From: Manis javanica
Lineage: Eukaryota; Chordata; Mammalia; Pholidota; Manidae
Direction of reading: 5' to 3'
Length of the DNA stretch: 64,000 nt
Assembly (NCBI RefSeq): GCF_040802235.1
Contig: NC_133170.1
Location: 9,377,001-9,441,000 of the forward strand
The notes below the pieces were generated by a model. That model worked only from the letters and a program-made list of their open reading frames with translations, had not been told where the DNA came from and searched no databases. The translations under genes were made by a program, and so were the position numbers. Shown one piece after another: positions 47,440 through 60,562 of the stretch; the first letter of the stretch is position 1; each line of letters begins with the position of its first letter.

Positions 47440-48560
47440 AATAACACTTACCCATAAAAGGGCAGATTGATAAACTGGACCTCATCAAAGTTTAAAACTT
47501 TTGCTTGGTCAAATAATTTGTTAAATGGATTTGCATATCCTATCTGGCAAAAGTCACATCTAGAATATGTGAAAATCTCTCAAAACTCAACGTTAAAAAA
47601 AACAAATGAGAAAATGAACACAGGACATGCACAGAAATTTCACTAAGGAGATATACTGATGGCAAATAAACACCTAAAAGGTTGTTAGCACCACTGGCCA
47701 TTAGTGAAATACAAATCAAAACTACAATGAGATATCACTAGAAACTTATAAGAATAGTTAAGATGAAAAACAGTGAGGACAGAGAGAATGTGGGGAGCTT
47801 GGGGGTTACTCTTATATTGGTGGTGAGAATGTAAGATGGTACAGTCACTCTGAAAAGTAGTTTGGCAGATCCTGTCAAAACTAAAGACAGATTTTCCGTA
47901 TCATCTGCAATTTTACTCTTGGACAAGTATCCCAGATGAAGATTCATTTTCACACAAAGTTGTATGTGAATTTTCAAAGTAGCTTTATTCCTAATAGCCA
48001 AAAACTAGAATTATGCAATTGTCTTCTGTTGGGTGAGGATATATATATATCCCTACCACAGAATACTACTCAGCAATGAACAGGAAGGAACTGCTGACAC
48101 AAGCAACAGCTTGGATGATCCTCAAGGAAATCATGCTAAGTGAAAAAGCCAGTCTCAAAAGGACACTAGTGCATGACTTGACTTATACAACATTTACGAA
48201 ATAACATAATTATAGATGGAACAGATCTGTCATTGCCAAGGTTAGGGCTGGGTGAGAGAGAATGGGTGTGGCTATAAAGCGGTAGCAAAGGACTCTTGTG
48301 CGGAAGTACAGGTGAGACTATTGATTGTGGTAGTTATGCAAGGCTACACATATGATTAAATTGCACAGAACTATACACACACACACAAATGAGTGTGCAC
48401 ATATAACTGGTGAAGTCTGAATAAGCTTCGTTGGTAGTACTAATGTCAGTTTCTGGGTTTGGTGGCATACGAGAGCTGTACAAGACATTTGGAAAAGCTG
48501 AGGGAAGGGTGCATGGAGCTATCCTGGAAATTTATATGAAACATTTTGTGAATGTGTAAC
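47440..48560 (+). mobile_element. Old L1 fragment, sense
   Basis: A degraded ORF2 end and 3' UTR: 'gataaactggacctcatcaaag', 'caaaactacaatgagatatcac', 'ggtacagtcactctgaaaagtag', 'cagaatactactcagcaatg' and 'tttggaaaagctgagg...tggaaatttatatg'. No long frame is left. Confidence 0.8.
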
Positions 48561-48754
48561 TACTTCAACATAAAAAATATGTGAACATTATTAATGACTT
48601 TAAGCTAATACATTTGACAATTTAGATGAAATAGGCAAAGTCCTGAAAGGACAGTCTATCACTAAAGCATACTCAAGAGCTAGTAGCCTGAGCAGCCCTA
48701 CATATCATTAAATAAAGTAAATTTATTAAGTTAAAAATCTTGCCACTATGAAAT

Positions 48755-48915
48755 CTGCAGGCACTATGGCACCAATGAGGTGGGCTGTTGTTCATTCCTT
48801 TTTACTGAACAGCAAAGCCAAGGCTTAAAAAAGCTTGACTAACTTATTTAAGACAAGTCAATGTCAGGATTCAAACCTGGGTCCTTCTGACTTCAAAGCC
48901 CATTCTTTTTATACC
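48755..48915 (-). repeat. MIR SINE, antisense
   Basis: 'acagcaaagccaaggcttaaaaaagcttgactaacttatttaag', 'caggattcaaacctgggtccttctgacttcaaagccc' in reversed MIR order. Confidence 0.7.
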
Positions 48916-49285
48916 AGTGACCAGATAAATAACAACTACTTTTATGTTTTCTGTTCCATTCTGAAGCTTTCCACTTACGTTCAGATAACAGTAACAAATA
49001 TACTTAAAAACTGTTTCCCTGTCATGCTGGTTGGCTCCCTTTGAACAATACTGGCAAAAGCTGAAGGGTCACTGGGGGCTCGAAGACTTCCCTTTGGTAA
49101 CTGTTCGTGTAGATTCAAAGGAAGTCTGTGAGGTAAATCCTTCCCTTGAGAGGAGAACAGATATGCAGATAACTTTAATGCAGGCTTTGAGGTTTTCTGA
49201 CATGGACTTCTGTTCCTAAGACGTTGTACTTCTTACCTTAAAGACTTCCCCAAAGACCTTCCCACCTGCAACCTTGAGTGTTTTA

Positions 49286-49507
<222 letters not shown>

Positions 49508-50024
49508 TTATGATCAGTTCTAAGGCAGAAAATGAGAAAGATCTCACATGGCCCCAAACCTTTTTCCTTTGAATGGCCAATTGATCTGCTTACTCATTTT
49601 CTGTTACCAAAATGGGCCAGACAGGCAGTTAGGCCTCAAGAAACAAGTTTGGGCACTTATTTGATGTCCCACTTGAGCAGATTTTTATAAAGCTGGAGAA
49701 AAGAAAGTATATTTTATATTTAGTTTTTAAAAAATGGATATATTTTGCATTTTCCTGCATGGAGTGAATGTTAGGTATTGATTTCAGAACAGTGGTTGCA
49801 TCTTGTTGGGGGAGAAGAGGCACACAATGGGTAAAGGGTCTCCAGGGGCCTAATAATATATTTTTAAGGATAATTATAATACTTTTCATATTGAGAAAAT
49901 TATCTGAGAGTGACAAGGTGTGTATGTATAAGTCTCAGGTTCCAAAAAAAGAGCTTGCATGGCTCGGCCTCTATCTCTAGAAATGTCCTTACTCGGTTGC
50001 TGGAACAGATAGGTGGTTACTCAC

Positions 50025-50115
50025 TTGGGCACATGAGTGCTTCATGGTTCAAGACATGTATGGATTTTAAATCTTCTAGGCTTTCCATAAGTTCTCTGTT
50101 AAATTTCATTTCCCC
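50025..50115 (-). CDS. Candidate extra coiled-coil exon, uncertain
   Basis: A good donor (CCCAA/GTGAGT) ends a 91-nt block coding GEMKFNRELMESLEDLKSIH and a short tail. The acceptor is only fair (TTTTGTGGAG/G). Phase 0 in and phase 1 out fits neither neighbour (52645, 49346). It may be an alternative exon, an exon of a degenerating gene, or chance. Confidence 0.35.
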
Positions 50116-50220
50116 CTCCACAAAACACAATAAGTGTTCCCTCTTGCATGTGCCAAGCTTACAGTTCAGAGACGTCCTGCTCTGAAAACCACAAAGATGT
50201 GGACACTTGAGGATCCTCAC

Positions 50221-50319
50221 GTTGAGCCTGATCCACTCCTTGCTCAGCCTGTTCACTGAGCAGGTCCTGGTCATTCTCAGCCTCCAGCTGTAACATACCC
50301 CGATAAAGATGATTTCTTT
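50221..50319 (-). CDS. Candidate extra coiled-coil exon, uncertain
   Basis: An acceptor-like TTTATTTCATAG and a GTGAGG donor enclose 99 nt coding RNHLYRGMLQLEAENDQDLL and onward, acidic and Gln-rich like the coiled coil of TMCO5 proteins. Two bases in and one out does not join any neighbouring exon in frame. It lies 105 nt upstream of the candidate at 50025. Confidence 0.35.
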
Positions 50320-51429
50320 CTATGAAATAAATTTATTTCTATGGAAGAAGCAAAGCAGAGCAAAAGGGTTACCCCAAGAAGTGGTGGTCCCTCTGGCCTG
50401 CCCATGTCCCCTTCTCTCAGGGCAAGTACGTAGCCCGCTGGATACTGGAGCCTTCTAATGCACTTGTAAGGTAAGCAGGCGTGCCCTTCTGCTGTGTGGG
50501 CAGAGGAAGGCTGGGGCGGGAATGTGAGAAACGTCAGGGTCCACAAGAGAGTGCTTTTCAGGGCTAGTAAGTAACAGACTTCCACCTGACCATGGACTCT
50601 AGCACTCCACTTAAATAAGGTGACCGACTGGTCTCTTCAACAAAGTCAATGTCAAGGAAAACAAAGAAGTGAGACTGTTCTTTATTAAAAGAGTCTAAAG
50701 AGATATAAAAACCAAATTCATTGCATTGATCTTGTTTAGATGCTGATTTAAAAAAACATGGGCTATGAAAGTCATTTGGTGGACAATTGAAAAAATTAGA
50801 ATATTGGGAGAATTGAGGATAGTAGGTTATATTATGGAATTATTGCTAATTTTCCTAATGTGATAATGGTATTTTCATTATGTAGAAGAAAATCTTCATT
50901 TTTACAGACGCTCTCTGAAGTAAACAGGGATGAAGTGTCATGCTGTCTCTCTGACCTACTTTTAAATGGTTCACAAATTTCCATCTACTTACATACATAA
51001 AGATTAAGCAAATAGGACAAATGGTAAGTTTTAAAATTCAAGTGTGAGAAAAAAAAGCTAAGTGTAAGACTATGATTAATCATCATATAATTCTTTTTCT
51101 TTTTCTTTAATTTTTTCATAATTAAAAAAATGCCTACTCTATCAATTTGACCCACAACATTTATTTCTTTGCTTTGTTCTAGAAAAACATCCAAGGAATT
51201 TTCTGGTATTTCAATTCTCTGCTTGCATACACAAATGACAATAATTTATCTTTGAACATTTCTCTTTTTTAGGGAACTACACTGTGAAATGTTTCTTCTG
51301 TCCTTTGAAGACATTTGGTCTGAAATGCTTGTGTTTCAGCAAAAGTGTTTTAAGCTAGAAGGAGAAAAAGCTGGAGTTGGGAGAACAGATCCGTCTGTTA
51401 CTGTACCGTCTATATAAATTACTAAGACA

Positions 51430-51604
51430 ATAGAAATAACTAACATTTGTAACAAATAACTATAGGAAGTAACTCTATAAATTTCTTTCATGGAAATTAT
51501 TTCTTTTAATTATTATAATAGACTTGAGGTGGATAAAGGCAGGTATGGAAACCCCCCGTGGCCATCCGTATTTATTGATTTGCCTAAGGTCATATAATAC
51601 AGTG
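51430..51604 (-). repeat. MIR SINE, antisense
   Basis: 'taattattataatagacttgaggtggataaaggcaggtatgg' and 'gatttgcctaaggtcatataatacagtgaatcaagc' are diverged reversed MIR blocks. Confidence 0.55.
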
Positions 51605-52015
51605 AATCAAGCAGCCACCCCCAAAAAGGTATGTCCCTGTCCTCATACTGAGACGCCGTGAAAGTGACTATTTTCGGATAGAGTCTCTGCAGATGTAATT
51701 AAATTAAGGATCTTGGGATGAAATTATCCTGGATTACCAAGGTGGACCCTCAGGCTGGTAACAAGGGGTCCTAATGAGGGACAGAAGAGAAAACGCAGAC
51801 ACGGAGGCCACGTGTCCCGCAGCCACAGCCTGGGAGCGCCGGCAGCTGCCACAGACTGAGCAGGCCAAGGACGGATTCGCCCCTAGAGCCTTTGGAGGAA
51901 GGCTGGCCCCCTGATTTCTGAATTCCGGCCTCTAGAAACTAGGAGAGAATATTTTTGTTATTGCTCTAAACCACCAAATTTGCAGTTATTTTTTTCCAGC
52001 AGCCACAGGAACCTG
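51605..52015 (+). mobile_element. MLT1-type (ERVL-MaLR) LTR, sense
   Basis: 'aggatcttgggatgaaattatcctggattacc', 'gagaaaacgcagacacggaggccacgtg', 'aaggacggattcgcccctagagcc' and a 3' 'ttgctctaaaccaccaaatttgcagtta...agcagccacagg' follow MLT1 order. Confidence 0.75.
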
Positions 52016-52644
52016 TGCTCGGTTTTCTGGTTCCGAGACCACGGCTCTTCCATCATCCCTAGTCCTGGGTTCAGAGTTATGAAATTCCTGCCACTTTCAC
52101 AGCCCAGGGGCACCTCGTCAGTGATGTAAGGATCACGATCAGGCTGACGACAGCTGAAGAAACTAAAGCTAGATTTTCCAAGTATTATATGACTGTGACT
52201 CTACTATGTCTTAGCGAACTCTTTTTGAATAGAGAGCATCCTCAGTTTCAAATCTTTGCTGAAATATTCAGAAACAGCAAACACACTGTGCTGTAGGGCA
52301 AGAACACCACATTGTAAACTGGAGGGCCTGTGATCTAAGGCTTTTCCTACTGACATGGGTGTTGAAGCCCCTGGCTACTCTAAGGCTCAGTTTTTTGTTC
52401 TGTAACAAGACAATTGAACCAGATCATCACAGAATCCAGATCAACCCTAGGCTTCCATGTCCAATAATCTATGATGACATTTCTTGTTCTCATCAATCAA
52501 TTCACTGTAATGGTCAATATGCCACAAAAGAGTCAAAAGGCAGGAAGTAGAAATAAAATATCTTTTTAAATCTGCAGGATGGAGTTGTACGTGTGTGTGT
52601 ATGTGTTTAATAACAAACTAGAAGTGAGCTTGCATGAAATAAAC

Positions 52645-52721
52645 AGCCTGAGGGCATTATTTTCCATTTCGTACAGCTCTTTGAAGAGTTCAGATGTCTC
52701 CGTTTGGCTGTCCATAAGCAC
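52645..52721 (-). CDS. TMCO5B: TMCO5-like gene, probable exon, donor unclear
   Basis: Acceptor TTCTCTCGCTGAGTTCCAG/G opens a frame coding VLMDSQTETSELFKELYEME and a few residues more, helical and acidic like family coiled coil. Entry phase 0 fits the exon at 56113. Donors are weak: GTTTAT (end 52645) or GTACGA (end 52675). Both leave two bases, which the exon at 49346 accepts. A chance frame cannot be excluded. Confidence 0.45.
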
Positions 52722-52999
52722 CTGGAACTCAGCGAGAGAAGTACTGGACACCTCATATTACCCCTCTACTTTGGCCAGGTGCCCCGTCCCTGCTTATGGT
52801 CTCCCATCAATCCAGATGCCTCTCCCCAAACCAGGAAGTCCTTGAATTTTCACAGGAGCCAGTCCTCTCCCTTTCATTGCCCATGTCAGATGTACTTCGT
52901 TTCCAAGCCCAGTAACACCCATCTTTTAAGTCCCTGTCCTCCCCAGCTGGTTGTCATGACATCCCTGCCTCTACTCTGTGCCTTACTCTGCTCCTCATT

Positions 53000-53570
53000 G
53001 ATTCTTTTTCATTTTCTTCTTATTGAAGTATTCTTGATATACAATTCTATGTTGGTTTCAAATGTACAACACCGTGGTTCAACAGTTCCCCATATTATTG
53101 AAGCCTCACCTCCACTGGCACAGTTACTATCTACCAATGGAGAAAGATGTTACAGAATCATTGACTATTTTCTCCATGCTTTACTACTGTCCCTGTGACC
53201 AGCTTACATTGTGATTGATTGCAAATTATTATGCCCCTTTATCCCCCGTCACCCTCCACCATCCCCTGCCCTAACCCCTCTCCCCAGGTAACCACTAGTC
53301 ACTTCTCAGTGCCTACGAGTCTACTGCTGTTTTGTTCCTTTTGTTTTGCTTTATTTTTATATTCCACAAATAAATGAAATCATTTGGTATTTGTGTTTCT
53401 CTGCCTGGCTTATTTCACTGAGCATAATACCCTCAAGCTCCATCCATGTTGTTGCAAATGGTAGGATTTCTTTTCTTCTTATGGTTGAATAATATTCTAT
53501 TGTGCTTATGTAGCACATCTTCTTTATCCACTCACCTACTGACGGACACTTGGGCTGCTTCTCCTGTTGG
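53000..53570 (-). mobile_element. L1 fragment, antisense
   Basis: 'ttgatatacaattctatgttggtttcaaatgtac', 'ggttcaacagttccccatattattg', 'tcactgagcataataccctcaagctccatccatg' and 'atccactcacctactgacggacacttggg' are antisense L1 3' UTR and ORF2 end. Confidence 0.85.
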
Positions 53571-53599
53571 TGTTTCGGCTTCCAGTCTGCGTCCTGCTC

Positions 53600-53970
53600 T
53601 CTCTCTACCTCCTTAGTGTCCTGCCTGCCTGCTTGCCCGTCAGGCCTCTTCTTTCACCCTTCCTCTCTCAGGACACAATTTATCATTGGCCTCACTGTCT
53701 TTGTATGTGCCGCCTTCCTTTCTGAAATGTTTTCTTCAATCTAGTGTATCCTTCAAAACTCAGTTGTCACAGTCCTTAGTCATCTGCCTGTACGTCCCCT
53801 GCCAGCTACTGGAAGCACACTTGCTACTCTGAGTGTGGGTTTCAGCATACAAAGCCATTATTTTGTCTGAGTTCCTACTAGTGTGTGAGCTCACAGAAGG
53901 GAAAGGATTTTATATGTATGTGTCACTGGCACTTTACAGTGCCCAGAATATAGCAGATGCTTAATAAGTA
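53600..53970. repeat. L2 LINE fragment
   Basis: 'ctgaaatgttttcttcaat...atccttcaaaactcag', 'gtgagctcacagaagggaaaggatttt' and 'cccagaatatagcagatgcttaataag' are the L2 3' end series. Confidence 0.6.
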
Positions 53971-53979
53971 GATTTAGAA

Positions 53980-54400
53980 TAGTCTTCCTATATTTACTGC
54001 AGCACTATTTACAATAGCCAAGTTATGGAAGCAACCTAAGCGACCATCAATAGATGAATGAATAAAGAAGGTGTGGTACAAATATACAACAGAATATTAC
54101 TTGGCCATAAAAAAGAATGAAATCTTGCTGTTTGTAACAGCGTGGATGGATCCTGAGGCCGTTATGGTCAGTGAGACAAGTCAGCAGAGAAAGACAAATA
54201 CCACATGACTTCATTTACGTGTGAAATCTAAACAACAAAACAAATGATTAGGCTTAAGACAAAACAGAAACAGACTCATAAATACAGAAAATGGGTGGTT
54301 GCTGAAGGGGTGGGGTGGGAGGATTGGGAAAAAGGTGAAGAGGATAAAGAGGAGTAAGCTTCCAGTTAAGAAAAAAAAAGAAAAGAAGAAGAAATAGATT
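53980..54400 (+). mobile_element. L1 3' fragment, sense
   Basis: 'tttactgcagcactatttacaatagccaag', 'tggaagcaacctaagcgaccatc', 'gtggtacaaatatacaac' and 'gtttgtaacagcgtggatgg', then an A-rich end near 54370-54395. Similar 'tagattt..aatag' text flanks both sides, but no exact TSD was confirmed. Confidence 0.8.
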
Positions 54401-56112
54401 TCAGAAATAGGCAAATGTATTCTGCTTGTGAGAGATGCAAACAAAAGCCGGAAATAGGAAAAGTCTGTTCACTCCCCTGGCATCTGAAATCAGCACTGGA
54501 TATAGCAGTGTCAGGGATCAGGAAATGTGAAATCAGAGCGAAATATTCATCTCTTACTATTTGGGGGTCTTTAATGGTTAGATACGGCAGCTTTGGCAGT
54601 CTAGCTACAGCCTGTTTTGTTAATTAAACCACAAAATTTTTTTAACTTCTGTTAACTCTGCCCATTGTCTGAATCTGAGCTTTAAATCTTACAATCTTCT
54701 CTTACAAAAAGGCAAACGTAAGATGATGCAAAACAGAGACCTTCTGGTGCGATGTTCCTCCAGAAACATTTATCAGCAGAGCCTGATTTATTATTACTTA
54801 TGTTAATTCTGTAATTGCATGTGATTTGTATGTAATTGTAAAATTTTCCTTATAAACAAATTAATATAAAGTACAATCATAAAATTTTAAAAACCTTTAG
54901 TTATATCTTATGCCCTGACTTGAAATTTGTTAGAAATAGACTATATACCTTATGCCCTGAGAGTGTGGACTCTTGGACAAACGGTTACAGACTGAATGAT
55001 TTTATTCTCCAATTGGACTTATCCTGTCCTGGGTCCGCGAGTGATGGTATCGCGTTTTGCTGACTAACAGGCTTCAGCAGGGCACACTGAACTGGAATGC
55101 AGGGCGGTGTGGGGGCAAAGCGGGTCTAATGGTCGCAGCCCTTGCCTAGACTCTGGGACAAGCCCCCTGCAAAGAATCAGATGATGTACTGTACAGTAAC
55201 ACCTTCGATTCGCGTGTTCCCTAAGATCACAGCCCCTCACACCTCCATTTCCCCATCTGCTTTTCCTTCCTCAGCCCCTCTAAAAATTCCATCCTGAAAC
55301 TCCCCTTTTATTTCAGTTTGTGTTATTCTTTTTTTCCATAAATTATATCTGGATGGCTGTCTCTCCTTTCCCTTTTTGTCTATCTCATTATTATCTATTC
55401 TGCATACCTCCAACTATATCCCCTCATGCTTTATATTCCCTTCTATTTTGTTGTTTTTCTGTTTACTTACTGCAGAGTCCTTGAAGGTAAAGGCCAGAAT
55501 ATATTCAAAAGAGAGGTAGACAAAGAGATGAATCCTGTGCCTCCTCTAGGGCCTGCCTAAGCCTGGAAGGATGAAATTCCCACTCTGTCCTTCCCTTATG
55601 ATTTTCAGGCTGGTTGAAACTACCTTCCTCTGATGCCCGTTACCTGGGGAATCTCTGGAGAGATTTTTGTCTTTGGTAATAACATGATCTAATTGGTACT
55701 GGAAACATAAACTCTGCCCAGGACAGTCTCAGGAGTTTGTCAAAATTCCCTCCATTCCATGTCAGCTTGGTGACTGACTGTCCAAGACAGGCTCAGGCTG
55801 AGTTAAGAACAAACAGATCATCTCTCTCTGATTGTGCTGTTAGAAGACGATCTGTGAGCAGGGCGCAATTTTACACACAGTGTCTTGCTGTAAGGTGAAA
55901 AACGTCAGTTATTTCACAAACTCCAAGGACAAAAATAACATTAAATGCGCATTTTGCAGGGAAGGCTAGTAAGTCCCTCACGTGACAACACCAGGCCTCA
56001 CGTCCCTCTGGTTTCAAATGAACGTCCTGCACCTATTCGGAGGAAACCCTTTGAGATATGAGATACAATGTTCCTCTCTTCACCCGCGGTGATATCTAAG
56101 CCTCTCCCTTAC
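54401..56112. other. Intron DNA of the TMCO5-like gene
   Basis: Unique AT-rich DNA with no clear exon or repeat. Confidence 0.35.
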
Positions 56113-56230
56113 CCACTGTGTAGTCTCCACCTCGTGAAGGAAGTTGCTTTGAGGGTTTTCAGAGAAAATGCCGTCTTCTTCATCAGGTCCGTTCAAGACG
56201 TGGTCTCTTTCGGTAAATTCCCTTAGCAAA
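56113..56230 (-). CDS. TMCO5B: TMCO5-like gene, second visible coding exon
   Basis: Acceptor GTGTGGCTTGCAG/T and donor CAGTGG/GTAAGG enclose 118 nt. One base completes an Asn codon left by the exon at 58094, then 39 codons read LLREFTERDHVLNGPDEEDG and onward to HEVETTQW. The acidic stretch and the 'HEVETT' region align by eye with the N-terminal coiled coil of TMCO5A (acidic linker, then ELEEET). The other frames have stops. Confidence 0.65.
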
Positions 56231-57349
56231 CTGCAAGCCACACAATTGAAACAGATGCTGTTACTATGCCCGGGTCTGTAGCTTGGGCCCGCCCCAAACA
56301 CTTCTAGAGGGAGGACACCGGGCTCTTTCCTGGCCCCAAGGAGCACCTGCTAGCCTCATACTGATTGCATTCTGTGAGAATAATGTCTACCACAGTACAC
56401 AGCACAGAATAGGAACAGAGAGGTTAAACACTTATTACCGAATCAATAAATGATTTAACAGTGAGATGCCAAGTTCCAAAGCCGTTGCAGCTGGGTGTGC
56501 ACAATAAACAAATACTAAATAAATATCTCCTTTTACAAAGTAGAGTTAAAAAGTGCCACATGGTTCAAAGGACCATGCAGAAGGGAGTAAGCCTATGACA
56601 CCATCTTGCTCTCTAGCCCTCAGATGTCCTTCCCACAGCCTTTGCTAGTTTCTATTTCTCCCCAGAGCTTCTATGAATAAGCAGCTATGTTTATATAAGT
56701 AAATAGATGCTTTTTTACATCTCAGTGAGAGGATATTTATATATACACTATTCTGTACCTTCTTTTTCTGTTTTAATAACCTACCTTGGAGATCATTTCA
56801 TATTAGGAATGGACTGAGCTTAAAATTTTCATTTTAAAAATAATTAATATTCTATCACATAGTAATTGGGAAATCAGTTCTTTATTATTGGATATGTACT
56901 TTTTTCTGATCAGTTACTACGAACGATGCTGCGTGAATATTCTCACACTGCGTGAATATTCTCACACGTCTCTGTATTGATGTGTATATGCACATCAACG
57001 GGCGAACCCTAAAAATAGACTTGCTGGGTCAACAGATATGTGTATTTCAGATTTTGATACATTTTATCAATTATGCTTTAAAGAAGTTGAATCCAAGTAC
57101 ATTTCTGGCAAAAACAGAAAGAGTGCGTGTTTTCCACTCCTTTTCTAGAACCACGTTTTATTAAAGTTTTTTAATCCTTGCCATCCTGGTATGCTTAAAT
57201 TGGTATATCATTTGAGTTCTAATTCGTTTGTAAGTGAACTGAGCATCTTTGCCTATATACATATAAAACCTGATTGTACTTCCTTTGCTATGATAATTGT
57301 TTTGATATAGTTGCCCATTCTCTATTGGACTATTAGTTTGCTGGAGTGC

Positions 57350-57392
57350 ATATATGTATATACATGTACACCACACACACACACACACACAC
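57350..57392. repeat. (TA)n/(CA)n microsatellite
   Basis: 'atatatgtatatacatg' followed by about ten CA units. Confidence 0.85.
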
Positions 57393-58093
57393 TTCCGGAT
57401 GAATTACAATACATCTGTGGTGCAGGTCTATGGTTCCCAGTCTGTGGCCTTGAACCCTGAAGTGTGGAGCACTCTATCCCTACACTGCATAGAACGGGGT
57501 CTCTCTCCATACATTTCTATAGACTGAATAAATATGGCTTACATGAATAAAAACTTAATGTGTATGCTACTGTTATTAATAAATCATAAATGCATTTTAA
57601 AACATCTCTGATATAATATCTTTACTGACATATGAGGGATTCTGGAAAATCTTACTTTAAAAAAGTTCTTCTTATTTAAAAAGGTTGTTAGTGATTGGTT
57701 TATATTAGAACATATTTTCATCATGTATTAACAAATGCATATATGTATTTATGAATATTTGTACTTCTACTGCAGAAAGTATTTTAAGTGGGCTATGTCT
57801 TTAACACATAAAAATAGCAAAGGCACAAAACAATCAGTATAGTTTTTAAATTGAGATAGTCTTGGACATTTCTAGTCCACTGATGTACACCTAGTTGATG
57901 ATCATAGACCCTTTTACTGTCTCACAGGACCTACCACAATAAATATTCATGAAGTCAAAATTAGAAGAATTGTAGAAAATGTCAACCCCAAATCTGCACT
58001 GGGAAATCTCATCATTTGCATCCTAATGGCCCAAATGAAGCCTCCAGATAGGAGCCCAGAAACTGAGCTCGTGTGAGCTCAGCCCTGACTTAC

Positions 58094-58231
58094 TTCTGCA
58101 CCACGCTGTCAGCCATATCGATATTTTGGAGAAAGCCACTGTTTTTCTCAGTCAACTGTTCTTCCTTCCCAGCCATCTTCATCTGCAGAGACATCGTGTC
58201 ACTTAGCTTCGTAAGAGCCATTTCTTCAGCG
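58094..58231 (-). CDS. TMCO5B: TMCO5-like gene, exon with likely start codon
   Basis: Acceptor CCATTGTCCCTGCAG/C and donor GCAGAA/GTAAGT enclose 138 nt. An ATG at 58219-58221 (minus strand) sits in a strong Kozak setting (A at -3, G at +4) and opens MALTKLSDTMSLQMKMAGKE, ending NIDMADSVVQ plus two bases. The 'NID.A' end followed by 'NLLRE' from the next exon resembles TMCO5A at 'RIDEANQELLL', which supports placement at the protein N-terminus. The frame is also open upstream to the acceptor (AEE), so a start in an earlier exon is possible. The 5' exon and promoter were not found. Confidence 0.6.
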
Positions 58232-58899
58232 CTGCAGGGACAATGGCAACAGTAAGACAGGTTTCATGACAGTATTGACAACTTCATCCCCCACACTGGG
58301 TTGCTGACAGCAGATGTATTTCAGGGAATTTGGCCTTAACCCCTCTCCTTCCAAGACCAGCCAGCAAATGTAAGGGACTGTCATTTGTAGGTATCTCTGC
58401 TCAGATACATACAGGAAGGATTTGTCTGTGCTGTGCTGTCCCTAAAGACATCTCTGGTTAATGTGAGGACCTTTGAGCTTGTAAATGTGTGTTTAATTCC
58501 TGAATAGGAATATTATAGAGCTATATAAAATAGCCAGGCTAGAAAGATGGGAACCTTCATTTTTATAACCGCTTTCTGATGATATATATGCACATCATAA
58601 AAAAGATAGAAAAAGAAAAAGCATTGGTTCTCCAGAGTTAACCAGAGATATCCAGACAAAATCACTGTTCATATTTTGGTATTATATCTTTCCATTTCTA
58701 AATTTGATATTTGTTATATTCTTTCCTATTGGTGACAATTAGGTTACTTCTAATTTTTCACTAATATAAATAATATGGTACTTAACATCCTCATTTAGTA
58801 TTTTTTAGTGCATCTCTATTATTTATTTAGAATACTTCCCTAGAAGTAGAACTACTGAGTCAAAGTATATTCAGATGTTAAAATATTCAAAGAAATTTA

Positions 58900-58998
58900 T
58901 TTTTAATTTATTAATAGAATAAATATGTTTATAATATATAAATATAATATATAATATAAATAATAAATATATATTATACATAAATATAAAAGAAATTT
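58900..58998. repeat. AT-rich simple repeat
   Basis: Repeated 'aatataa/ataataaat' units; low complexity. Confidence 0.85.
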
Positions 58999-60099
58999 AT
59001 TTTTAAGGATTTAAGGAGGTTTAAGAAAAATATTCCAAAATTGCTTTTCTAAAGGTTCGGCCAATATACTCCAACACCAGCTGTGTATGAGAATTGGAAC
59101 CTTCTTTCCAGCCTGATAGGCAAGCGTTAGCTGGAGAGCAGAGAAGTGAATTGTTAGCACATTTAAGTAGTGAGAAAAATAGAGATGAATGGAAATAGGA
59201 AAGAAAGTAGAGAAGTGTAAGATAGGTTCTAGGAAGCTCATATCAAAAGGATTCATGTGAAACATAACTCTTATTACCAGCAGAGTTCAGAAGGGTTGTA
59301 CCCAGTACCAAACAGGAAGAAATCTGTTTCCTCTGTATACTCAAGTAAGTGATGGTAGTAAATGGGCCTAAACTGGAGGGTGGCCTGGCCCCAGGACCCT
59401 TAGGGACAGAATTCCTAAGGGACAGAGGGGAATGTAGGCTGACAGAAAAGGAAGCGACAGTAGGGATTTTCCTAGAAAGGTCATTTATGACTGGAATTCA
59501 GAACAGTGATAAGAAGGACAGAAGCTCTGGGATCTACAGAGATACTGGAATCATCTCGGCAACCAAGGGCCGGTCCATCACTCTGTGGCAAACTGAGCCT
59601 GGTCCTTGACCTGTGGCAAGTGTCCTGGAGCACTGCAGTGCATGTAGGGCAAAGGGGACCCCAGTGAAGGAGAAGCAGCAGGACAGGGCTGGAAGCTTTG
59701 ATACCAGATGCTCCAGCCTTCTTAATGTTCAGTGTGACCAAGAGTAAACCTTTGACCTCTTTCAGGAAGGACACTGTGACCTGCCCAATCTCATCGCAGC
59801 TCCTATCCAGATAGTTTCATCTGTTTCCTGAAGGTGGTAAGCATTCCCACGGCAATTCCGAGCTCTGAAAGATGAATGGCCCCTGAGGTGTGCCTGGTTT
59901 CATGTCTCTTTCCTGTCCAAAATGTATAATCCTGTGCAAATAATTGGATTTCCTTCTTTTGATAACTCTGACGTTCCAGTAGCTTCTGTTGGGTGATTTA
60001 AAAGAAAATCTGTTTCTCTCAATTCAGATACCTACACAAATTCTGCCTCCATACAGTTTCTCACAGTTCAAATATACAATTAGAATCCTAATGATGGCC

Positions 60100-60255
60100 T
60101 ATGTCTCTGCAGCTCTTAATAGCTTACAAAGTGCTTTTCACCTGTTTTCTTATACAGGTTCCTCAACAGCACGGTGAGGAAGGTGTCATCGCCATCTGAT
60201 ATGCGGGTTGACCAGCCAGCGCTGTAGGAGATGGTGTGATTCACTGTCAGTCATG
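60100..60255 (-). repeat. MIR-like SINE, antisense, weak
   Basis: 'gcttacaaagtgcttttcacctgttttcttatacaggttcctcaac' and 'cggtgaggaaggtgtcatcgcc' recall the reversed MIR core. The end is diverged. Confidence 0.4.
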
Positions 60256-60364
60256 TAACTGGCTCACCAACAAAGCCGGGAGGACTCAGAACTTCCTTGT
60301 TCTCACAACTACCTAAAAGGGACTTCTCCTCCACCTCCACGGAGGATCTGGACCAGGGCTTTCC

Positions 60365-60550
60365 AGTAAAACTTTCTGGGGTGATGGAAATCTTCGCTAC
60401 ACTGTTCAATACAGTGGCATTAGCCACATGTGCCTAGTGAGCACTTGAAAATGTGACTAATGCAACTGAAGAATTATAATCCAATTTAAATAAATTTAAA
60501 TGGAAAGAGCCTCATGTGGCTAGCGGCTAGCATACTGGCCAACTCAGAAT
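60365..60550. mobile_element. hAT-type MITE
   Basis: Palindromic arms are visible: 'cattagccacatgtgcc' on the left and 'cctcatgtggctagcggctag' on the right, around an AT-rich centre. This is a common old mammalian MITE arrangement. The subfamily was not resolved. Confidence 0.6.
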
Positions 60551-60562
60551 TTTCTAGACCAG

